Below, in pieces: positions 24,201-36,200 of a stretch of DNA of 64,000 bases. This DNA is from Symsagittifera roscoffensis (taxonomy: Eukaryota > Xenacoelomorpha > Acoela > Convolutidae), in contig NC_087068.1 of assembly GCF_963678635.1 (NCBI RefSeq), positions 37,457,436-37,521,435 of the forward strand, written 5' to 3'. The position numbers and the translations under genes are program-made. The notes under the pieces were generated by a model, which worked only from the letters and a program-made list of their open reading frames with translations, was not told where the DNA came from and ran no database searches. Position 1 is the stretch's first letter; each line of letters opens with the position of its first letter.

Positions 24201-27200
24201 TTCAGACACTTATACAGGTCGCGATGATTTTTTAAGTTTTTTTTTAGGAAAAATTGTTCAGGCTCAAATTGTTTTTCCGGTTTGGGTTCTGATTTCTTTT
24301 TCAGTTAAGTTCCTTTCCTTTGTTAAAAAGAATGCAAGCTCCACTATCGAGCAGTGAAAGTGCAAAAGTCACGAAAAACGTGATCGACCTCCATTTGCGA
24401 AAATGGCAATAAGTTATCAGATTTTCCAGCGAAACAAAGTTTTTACCTTGTGATCCGATTTTCTCAAGTTGGGTAATGGCTCTTTGAATTGCTAGAAAGA
24501 TTTATGATTGGTGCTTTTTTGATAACATTAACCCAACTCTTTCTAGCAATTCAAAGAGGTTAAAGGACATCAATTTTTTTGAAGTTCGAAAGTTCAACAA
24601 AGTCAGTGTATTTTTTTCTGTTTTCTTGCGTTCATTACTCTTTTCCATCTGTCAGTTGGCTCTGTTTTTTTAAACTCAAATTCATCTCCCAGCTTACAGT
24701 AGTTTGCGCTCTTCAACTTCATTTGCCAGCTTTAGGTAGTTTGCGCTCTTTTAGCAATAGTTCGCTTTTTTTCGCCAATCGATGTGCTGCATGAAATAAC
24801 TTTATTTTGAAGTTTCATGGCTTCAATGTCCTAAGGTTTCAAAGTTTCATCGCTTGAACAGCTCTTGCTTAGAAAGCTTGAGAAAACTTCCGTCAATCGA
24901 TCTGTTCTCTTAAGTAGCTCGACATATTTCAAAATTTCTTTGCTTCAAAAAAGTTTCAGTTTTATCGCTAACCGATTCGTTTTATGAAATTGAAGTTTTT
25001 CAAAGTTTCATCACTTGAAAAGCTTGCTTCGAATAACGTAAACTTTTGATGATCTGATTCTCTCTGAAATTACATGGAAGATTGCAAAGTTCCTTGACTT
25101 GGTTACTTGGCTGGAAAAACTTGAATGTTTCTCCAACTACTTCGCTCATTTAAAATATTGAAATAGCTTGAAATATTTCAAAATTTCATCGCTTAATTGG
25201 TTTGCCTTCAAAACTTTATTTTTTTGCCAACCGATTCGCTCTACGGGAATTCGATTTATTTCATAGTTTCATTGCTTCAATAGCATGCTTAGAAAATGCG
25301 ATGTTTTTGCTGCCCTTTTCTCTCTATGAATTAACTCGAATTGTTTCAAGGTTCTAGCGCTTGATAAGTTTGCATAGAAAGACTTTTCGTGAACCGCTTA
25401 GCTATGTGATATAACTTGAAATAGTTCGAGTTTAATTTTAAGGTTTTTTGAACCGATTTGCTCTATGAAAAATCTGACATACTTCAAAGTTTTAGCATTT
25501 GAGTAGCGTGCTAAAAAATGCAAGCCGATTCACGCAATACAGCGTTTCAAAATTTTTGCATTCACGCAACGAGATAACATTAAAAAATTCAAAGATCTTG
25601 GCTTTAATTGGTTGCTAAAAATCCGTTAATGTTTGCGAAACGAGTCTTGGTATAGTCTTAACAATTCTGTTTCATCGCTCGTCTAATTTGTTTTAGGCTT
25701 ACTGCTTGCTGATAAAGCTTTAACTTCATGCGAATCGGTTCACTATGAAATAATTTTGAATTATTTCAAAAGTTTCATCGCTTGAAAAATAATTTTGCGA
25801 ATCGCTTTAAGGTATGACCTATTACAAAGATTTTAATCACTTGAAAGATTTGCTCAGAAAAGATTTGAAAATTGGTTCAAGCTGAAATACCATGAAGTAT
25901 TTCAAAATTACATAGCTTGCATGAATAGCTTGCCTCGATAAAGTTAAAAACATGCAAACAGATTAACTATATGGAATCACTCAAGTTCCACTTGAATAGC
26001 TTGCTGATTGCTCAATACAAAAAATATTTTCCAAGCTGATTGATTAATTGAGACCGGCTTGCCAGTCTCCTTGAACCGAATGTCTTCTAGTCGAAGCGCA
26101 CAATTAAGAGTCTTTTCTGTTCATTATTATGCGTTGATCTGCAGGCTCAAACGCTACGCTTATCTTGAGTTCGCAAAGGTCAAAAAATTTTAAGTTTTTG
26201 TAAGATTTATACCTGTATATTGATTCAATCCTTAAAACTATTAAAGTTCCTGAAGAATTAGTTTTCAATTCCTATTTGTTCGAATGCTAAAATACGCATT
26301 TTTGGCCGACCGACCCTTAAATTTTTCTAGAGGCGCCTTCGGAGCCAATATATTCTAACTTTAAGGGGGAGCGCCCGCCAAAAAACGCGATTTTTTTGGC
26401 AAAATGTCCAGAAAGTGCCCTAAAATGGCTTTTTTACCTGTTTTTTTTTTAATTTGCCTGTGGCGCAGAAATATTGGTCTATCTACAGTCTTTATAGTGC
26501 TTTAAGAAAGCTCGGAAAATTAATTTGGTTGACCCAAAAAAAGGTCAAAATTTTCGAAATTTTTTTTTGAAAATCCGCCCCCCACCTTCGAGAAAATCTT
26601 AGATCCGCCCCTGAAAACACGTAAGGTTGTTTGATGGAGGGTGCCGAAATTCTAGACGACAGTCGAATTCTAAGTTAGGCAGTTTTTGCCTGCATTGTTT
26701 TCCCTATATTTTATGCTTTTTATGTATTCAGTTTGACATCTTTATTTTACGAAGTGTGTTTTTAATTGTAGATCATTTTCTTAACCAACTTGAGTATCAT
26801 GGAAATGCAGAAATAGTCAGTTCATATAGCATCATCACGGCATTTGCGTGCGCCATTTTTTAAAACAGAATTTTGTCTTGTCGAAACGCTTTGTTGAGAG
26901 TCTCGTTCAAAAAATGTTACGCTTCATTCCATTCTGCAGCCTTATACGCTCTGCTAGTCTGGAATTTGGAAAACGAAAAAGAAAAGAAGGTTTCATCATA
27001 AGATATTAATAAGTGAAACTTGATTCAAGCCGTAAAGTTTGAATTGAATTTTAAATATTTAAAATCTGATAGCAGAAAAATGGAATTGATTCATATTTCA
27101 ATTTATTCGTTTTTTCAATTTCAGTTGAATTTATTTTTTTTGTTTTAGTGGTTTATAATTTTTCTGCCAATCGGCCTTCGTCAATTTGATTCAATAAGTG

Positions 27201-30200
27201 TACCACTTTTATTTGATTTCCTCCCACACTTACCATCAAAGCCCACGCTCAAGTATTTTATGTTCGCTTTCAAATTCCCCTTGAGCTGCTTCTTTGATTC
27301 AAAATTGGTTCATATTACCAAGCTCTTCCAGCTTCGATTTCTTGTTCTTTCATTTTTATCCCCTTTTTTGTGTCTTGAGACTATCGGATTTAGGATTGGT
27401 AATTGAATTTCAAGAGGAGGGGTTATTGGAGTTTCTCAGTGTGTACTAGGCAGAATGGAGTAGGAAGTGAAGTAGAGCTTTTAATGTTTTTTTTTTGATG
27501 ATATGCTCCCAAAATAACATTAATTGTTCAGTGATCGGATGCTGAGTTTGAAAATTGCATCCTCAAATTTCTGATTATAAATAAATGTCATCTCTGATTA
27601 AGACCAATTTTTAATCTGATGTTATTTGCGACAGAGGATTGTTGTCTATATGAGATTGTGCCTTCTGCTTTACGTACAAAACGCAATTGTTTTTCAGTAT
27701 TCATGAGATTAAACATGGTAATTCTCATTCAGCCCTGCGAGGATTAAGCAGGCGAAGTAAGCGTTGTGTCTCCACATACGCGGCACTAATTGTGGCATAA
27801 CGTGCCTTCTATTTGCCCCGATGAAGGAGCTATACTATTGCTGCTGCATATACAGTCGTACAGTTTTCAGCCATTGTTTGATTTCAAGCAGAACGGTAGA
27901 AAAGCAGATGGAATACAACCTAAAGCGCATTAATTTTCTCTCTTCCTTTTTCTAAAATATGTTTCATATTCTCGAACAGAAATTGCTTCTATTTTTTGAT
28001 GTTTGGCTGTTTTTTTTTTAAATCTCAAAACTAGATTTCAATATCTATTTATTAACAATGTAGTTTGAAATCCTCAATAAAGCTCAAAAAAGACCAAGTT
28101 GTTTTTACTACCAAGTTTTGATAAAATCATCAAATAAATCTATATTTAGCATGCGGATTTGTTTTTCATAATATTTTCGGACCAGGTATGAGGCTGTTGT
28201 ACGATGTTTGTTTTTAATTTCCCTAATTGCTATGACTGGAGCAAGCACTGCCCGTTGTGTCGTGTCCATCTGATGTGTGTGATGTGTATTCTTCGTAAAC
28301 TGAGATGAGAGATAGGATTTAACGTAGCAACGGATTGGGAGAAAGAGAGATATAAATTGAGTTGAAAAAATTGTGCGCGACGTAAGACATTTTGTGCAAT
28401 TTTAGCATTTTTGCAATAATCTCGCTGGATGACCTGATTTTGTTGGCTGGCTCTGAAGAGCTTTTCTGTTCCGTGGTAACAATAAACCCACCACTCTGAG
28501 AATAATTTCTACCTCTAATTTTAATTACGCCAAAATCCCCCACAAATGCAACTACAAACCTCTACCGTACTGTTACTGTTCAACCATCTCCGAAAAAGTA
28601 GTCAGTTTACGCTGCTTCCTGCATCGCACAAGCATAACGAAATTGTTATATTTAATTTTGTTCTTCTTATTCGCAAGGGTTAACTGCCAACCAATTTGAA
28701 GATGCTGAAAAACTACTGAAAGAAGGGATATATTTTACTACTCCAATTTGCAAATTGCAGTTCTCGCAGTAATTGTCACTTTTTTCCTGTTTTCTTTTTA
28801 TGACCTGATGTGGAGATGTTTCTTTAAAATTGGAGATGTTTCTTTAGTTTTTCTATCTTTTCCTAAAAACTGCAGCAAATTGATTTCGGTTTTTAATCGT
28901 CGATGGTCAAATTGAAAGATAACATCAGTTAGTTATAATTTTACCCTCCGGAAAATGAGAGCGCTTTATTTGTTCAGCCGGCGTGAATTAGATTTACACA
29001 ATGAAGATGAGCTTACAAACTCATTATTTCGAATTCATTTGAATATTCATTTAAATTTATCCTACTTACAGTGATTATATTTCGCGTTGATTTTTAGAAT
29101 CAAGTTAAAAAGACGTGTTTGATTTTTGCTGTAATATATTATTGAAGATAATTAATCCGAAACTTATGAATTAAGTGTTTTAATAAAGTTTATTCGCGAA
29201 AGCTACAGACGGTTCCTAAACACGTTGTGGCAATGGGAAACACAGTTATTCGTTTTGACCATTTGCAGTTCCCGACGTCCCCGTTTGGCTCGGATGCAGA
29301 GAACGCAGACAGAGGTCAGCAAAGTACAGCGAGTGCCTCCAACACTTTCAGCAGATTACCCAACAGCCTCATCAGCAAAATACCCTTCATGAATGGAGGA
29401 CCATCCACATCAGCCACAAACACAAAAATGACACGGACCACGACTGCTAACAAGTGAGAATATGCTAATTTGGTTATACTAAAACAAATTCTTTTCTTCA
29501 GTTTAAATGGTTACGCTTATCTCTCTTATCGGTTTTATTCCCACATCTTACGTCGTTTAAAGCTTAAAAAAGATATTATAGGTCACTGCGGGGGGGGGGG
29601 GGATTTCCAGCATAACGGTCGTCTACCCATATTATTTTGACTGCTTCTTTAGCGTTGATTAGTATTGTGCTAATAATAATAATTCGTTACTGGTTATTGT
29701 GTTTGTCGACAGTTTACCTAAAATTGAAATTCATTCGAAATAAACGTGTATAAATTTTGGTTGATACTGTTTTCATTATTTTTTTTCGAAGACATGGGCT
29801 TTCGTCTTGTTTTTTGTTTCAGCCACCTAACGGTTTATTCTTAAGTTATATCGCAAGTAGTGCGAATTCTGCATCGACTCTGTGTTGATAAAAATACAGT
29901 GCTGATTTAAATTAACCGGACAAAACGAATAAATTTTTAAATCTCAAACGCGTTTTTCTCAAATTGGGTTGAGATTAGTCAAAAAGTGACGAGAACAAAA
30001 GTTGCTTAGAATTTCATCAAAAAAATTATGGTGCAATTCTTCTCCGTAATTCTCAACCAGAATTTTACCCCAAAAATGGGTCATTTAGGCTTTTTCAATT
30101 AATCAAAAATTACGCTGAAACTACTTTGTTAATTGATGAGAAATATATATCACAAGAAGCCCAACAACGTTCTAGAAGGGTTAAATCTCCAAAACCTATA

Positions 30201-33200
30201 TAAGAGAAAATATTTTAGCGTGATAGTCAAGAAATGTGATTTTTCACTATATAAAACCCAAAATCTTCGCTTAAAAACATTTCTTAAACAATTTACTCAA
30301 ATTTTTGGAGATTCATCCTTTCTGGAACTTTATTGGGCTGCGTAATTACGCTGAAACTACAAAGTAGTTTCCGCGTAATTTTTGATTAATTGAAAAAGTT
30401 AAAATGACCCAAAAGGGTTAAAATTTTGGTTGAGAATGTTGGACAAAAAAATTGCACCATATTAATTCTGGTGAAATTCTATGCAACTTTTTTTCTCCCC
30501 ATTTTTTGTCTAATCTTAACCCAATTTGAGAAAAATGCGTTTGAAAATTCGAATTTTTTTGTCCGGTTAATTTAAATCAGCACTGTATCATCGGTGCCAC
30601 TAAGAGTTTTTTGTTTTCACTTTGAGGTGAAATGATATTAGTTTGATTACTTCTTTGATGCTGTTTTTTTTTCTGTACATTAGGTGGTACTGCTTCTTAA
30701 TAATGACCTAGCGAAATTTGATTTCAGCAGAATGTTTTTTCTTTTTAATGACAGTTTGTCCAGCGGCTTCCTTTTCAATAAAAATTTTGAGGTCAAAATG
30801 ATCTAAGCAGCTAAAGAAGGTTTCGAACGTTATTTGAGTTTGTGCTGGAAATAAGCCACAGACAAGTGGTATTTACACTTGCGAAGCTAGTGTATTCGTA
30901 CGATCCTTCTTATTTTCCAACCTAAGTCGCAAATATTGGTGCGGCACTTTTATAATGCTTCACCCCACTGATGGTGGGGCACCTCTACAGCTTTTTGATA
31001 GCATGTGCTTTGACATTCGAATGGTAATAAACTAACACAGTTGATGCATTTTTATTTCATCAAATGAACAGAAAAAAGCTATTTGTTTTAAACATCACAA
31101 TAATAAAAACTCGATTTCAGACATTTTCTTACTCAATATAATGTGGCTTTATGCTTTGCGATTTGTTGCATGCAAAGTTAGTGTGGATGCCTTCAGTTTG
31201 TTATATTCCAAATTTTTAATTGCAAAATTGGGTCTGTTTGTTTTTGGTGCTGAATCGCATTGGCAATTCGTTAGCATATGTATTGGTGACTAGTCTTTTT
31301 CGGTTGTTAAGCTTGAGTAGCTGAGGGGATTCTGCGTGAGACTCAGAACCTCTTGATTGCAGTTGGTCGGAGATTCTTATCCTATTCGTAACCGAGTTTT
31401 TGCTAATTAGAGGCTTATTTCTATTTTTTCTTATTTAATTTCATAGAGCTGCTTTTTGGTCGTGTTCTCGCAAGGGTTTGCGAAGCCCAGCTTCGCCTCT
31501 CTGTAAATTATGTTCAATTGTACGGTGAATATGTAAACTTTCTGGAAAACTTTTGTTCTATCACAATGGAAAACATCCGAGTGAAAAAGGAGATCAAAAA
31601 CCGGCAAAGTTGCGAGCTCAAAAACTCTAATGATATGCCGGAGTGGTAAATAAATAAAATTATCACCAGAAATTAAACCTTAGAGAGATCTTCGATACTT
31701 ACTAAGGTTTTCGACTTTGGCATCGATTCTAAGGCCTGCTGCCTTATTCTGTTGATGTGATATCATCAAATGTAGAGCAAGTGGGGATCGATTTGTGGCG
31801 TGAACAGGAAGCTCGACTTGAGCACTGAATACGATTTGACGGGTAGCATTTTCTGTGTTTTCTGCTTCTTTCACTTTGTTAGCAATTGTTTTAGCCTGCA
31901 TTTTAGATGGATTTCGCAGATGAAAATGCACAATAGAATCATAAACTCTTCGTCCAAATAACCAATCGATTGAAATTCTCAAAACTACTATGTACTTTAA
32001 TGAGACTTTTTCCTTGTTGTTTTCTCGATATTTGTAACCATATAAGCAAATGTTTATCCCACGTGTTAAAGTGAAGAATTCTATAACAGATTAACATATC
32101 TATCATTCAGATTGAATTGGCTGATATCATTTTCTGTGTTGGCTGCTTTTTCGCTTGTAAGCAACTTGTATCATCTGCATTTTCTACGGATTCCGCAGAT
32201 AGATATGCCCAAAATAATAATACTTTTCGTCTAAATAACCGATTGATATACAATTTTCAAATATCCTTGCCATCTAATGAGGCTAGTTTTTTTTCGATAT
32301 CTATACCAGTGCTAGTAGATGTTTCTCCCACTTAAAAGGGACGAATTCAAAAAAAGACTAGGCCTGTTAAACGCAAAGTGTACTCGCAAAATTGAATTGT
32401 AACTTCTTTGTGGTTGATTTTTTTTTCAATTAATTTGTTTAAACCTTGATTTTCCAAACCTAATTTCGCATTTAACTGATAGACGGATGCACTCTTTCTG
32501 CGCGAAGCATTGTAAGGGTATCGGCATAACGATATGGTTAATACATAAGGGCGGTCAATTTTTTATCTGATGTCTTTCTTGACCGCCTATATGTTTTTTT
32601 TCATGGAAAAATTTGTCTGTTTTTGGCGGCCACCTTCTCAGACGAGCGCAGATGTTCTGTCTACTTTTCACGAGCAATTGCAAGTTCTCAACATTATGGG
32701 TTCGGCTCTGAAAATGGCAGTCTCGCAAAGTTGGCATTAGAATCGTCTCGCAGTTTTTTTCATTGTGACTTGACTCTCAAGCTAGGGAAGATACCAATAG
32801 GGAAGCTCAATCTCTATTCGATTCACTTCTTTGGGGCTCACAGGGGAATCGGAGATTTACAGGAGGACGAAATATTTAAATTGAACCTATCGTAGTTCCT
32901 GTGTTCATAGCTCAGCCTATATTTTTTTGTTCAACACGTCGGCTCATCAGGTTAAAATCTCGATCAGAGATTAAATAGAATTATTTTCACAGTTCAAGGA
33001 TATCGTAGAAGTGATATAGCTCGAAGTTTTTCGTTTTATTGTATCAAAAAGGCCGCTGTTCTACTGTATCTGTCGTGCACTCCTATACTGAGAAGGCAGG
33101 TTCGTTTTTCATTAGAAGAAATACTATACTTAATAAATGTTCCTTTTTATTCGAATTGAAACAATCGTATCTCCTCAATTAAGAAAGTTAAATAAATGTG

Positions 33201-36200
33201 GTGATCAATACGATGTTATGATTTTTTTCCAATTCATCTTTCGATTGACTTTTTAATATATGTTCCGTCTCACCTCTCTTGATTGCTGCTAACTATATCT
33301 ATGCTAGCAAATGGTAGTTCAATGGTAATGCAGTTGACCAAAAAGTCAGTTAAGTTAAACAACCAGAGGACTTTTTCTTTGTTATAAGCTTTGAAACTAT
33401 TTAATTTATCCGAACAAGAGTCCAGAAGTTTTTCCAATTTAATGAATATGTGCAAGCGTATTAGGCTGCTTTGGGGGTTTGAGTGGGACAGCCATACAGA
33501 CATTTTTTATATAAATTATCGTATCGTCAATCAATCAGATCCCTTTTCTTTTTTCTTTTTTTTTCTTGTTCAACTTGTTTGACTCCAATGGCAACAGTGA
33601 ATATTGAACAATGAGTAACGTTTCTAATCCAGGTGGCAATCGTGTAGAATGGTATAACATTGGGGAGATTCAAACTAAGGATTAGAGAGATAAGGATTAG
33701 GTGCAAAAAGTCAAGAACCCTGACCAATCAAGTTGCATAAACATTTCGGTTTTGGTACAGTCTATTGGAATCTGAAATTTAATTGGCTTCAAAATAAGTA
33801 AATAAGATAGTTTTGTGTTGCTTTCATTTAGTTTACTTGAAAATACTGTTTTATATGTCGCAAACGCTGAAGGTTTCATCTTTTATTTTACATGTCAAAA
33901 GTGTAAGGTGCACATAGTTTTTTGCATAGAGGCAAACATTGCTTAGACCCACATATCAAATTAGTTCAGACACGTGTTGTTTCGATCAATTTGATACGCT
34001 AAGTTTTAAATTTTCTGAAAGAATTTTGTGCTAAATAATGTCTTGATTTTTTGACCGATAGGTCCTTCTTTGAAATCGGCTGAATTGTCTTTTAAAATTA
34101 CTGTATTCAAAAAGTAGCATCTTTTCGCTCGAAGTTGAAACAAGTGTGCTCATAAAGATAAAAGATAATGCGCCATGATGGATAATAAATGCATATGCCT
34201 ACATGTATTTGTTTCTTGTAACATATTTCGTAAATAAGCTATTCGATTTGAAAGCAATAGGCATCGTTCATATTATATGAATGGCATGTCTATTCTATGC
34301 GATAAACTAAAATAAGTTAACGGATTAACTCACAAACCATTTTTTTTGACACGGGGACACTTGGGAATCCGGATAACAGTTCCTAGTAATAATCCGATTT
34401 TCTTCCCATTAGAAGTTGGGAGTCGCAACAGAGAACAAAAATGAAAACCAAGCAATTGTAGCCTGTTTGACTCAAATTTTTTGACATAATACACACAAGA
34501 AGTGAGTACAATAATAAGAAACTTCGAAAAAAGCTGCCAGGACTTAGAAACTGCTAAACTGAAACCGAAGAGAGAATAGATGAAACATTGAATTGTAAAT
34601 AAAAAAATATAAACAAGTACAGTAAGCTTAGAGATTATACAATGTGCATGTGTTAAGGTCTTCTATGGGATCTTTCGGTGGACATGACGAGTCGAGTCAC
34701 AAAGCAAATGGAACTACAAGCTCGCCAAACCCCTTCCCCGTTCATCAATCGCAGTCTCACAGATCAACTGGTGCTTCATATTCGGTGGTAGATGACCAGT
34801 ATTTGGTGTCTTCACAATCGAACAACACGTCACGCAGGTCAGCTATGAGTGATCATTCAAAAAACTTAAACCAAATTTTTTATTCAAAGATGTGAAAGTA
34901 TTGACTATGTTATAGGCTTTCTTCTGGTCAACAGCAGCACTCTGTGTCACATCAGAATGGTCACGTGACAATGGGGATGGGAATGGCTGCTGCTAGTGGC
35001 CAAATGGGCCCATCAGCTGAACTGAGGAACAGTGTGACCACGAACTACACAGATCCATCCACTAATACAACACTCTCATCCTACCACTCAGCTGGTTAGT
35101 CACTCAGTCCCAGTCATTTTGGGGACAGGGCAAAGTCATGTCTCTGACAGGGAGACACTTTTTTTAATCAAAAGGGCTTAAGATACACAAAATATATCTC
35201 CAGATTGAAGCGGCTAATAAATAGTGTGTCGAAAAAGTTATTTTCTTATTGATCCTATGTTGTATACATGAAGCCAAAATCAATTGAATCAGACGTGTCA
35301 TTTCCGTTTATACTTGTTTTAATTTATCAGGAATTTAATTTTGTCGAGTGAAACATCATTCCAAAACAAATCTGTAAGAGGGATATTTAATCAAGTTGTG
35401 GTTCCCGAAGAACGTAAGCGAATGAGCAATCAAATCGGGTTCCAAGTATCGGGTATTAAATTTTTTTCTACTTAAGCGGAGGAGTTTAAGGAAATTAATT
35501 GCTTAGAAGATTGTTGGTGAACTTTCAGATTTCGACGATGACAATGAGTGTAAGTTGGGAGATTGTATGTTGACTGTTTGTGGCGATGGGAAGTATTTTC
35601 CAGAGTATATATAACATTAACCCTTATTTGGCGTTACGGGAAAGAAAAGGGACACTCTGTATTGACCACATCTATTGCTTATCAATAACATTTCTCTAAC
35701 AATGAAATGGTCGAAGATTTACTTCGAAATGTTTTGCGCTAAGTTGTCAATATTTTTTTACGCTTGCGATTGTGAAAAACTGCAATTATCAATAAACAAA
35801 AAACACTAAAATCAAATTAAAGGATAAATTTAAGTATTCAGTAGCTTCGAAAGTGTCACCTGGCGTAGCGAGGAAGTCATTCGAATTTCACGGGGATAAA
35901 CATCAGTTTTTCACTTAAAATGGGTTTTATTTAACTTTGTTTTATTTAATCATCTCTTTTGAAATATAGGCTTTTTTGCCTCCTTCGTTCATTGTAGTAT
36001 ATCAATGATGTACCAAAATGATTCTTATGATCTAATTCTAATTGAGTAGGTTCTTTTGAGAGGATTGTCTTTCCAGGGTTCAACACCTATGCCATCGCGA
36101 GTCCCCTCTCGGGTCCCTTTTTGTCTGCGATTGGGAGTCCGACAAACGAAGTGGCCTCCTCACACTTGTTGCTCTATGAACAGGGTCTCAATGCAGTCAA

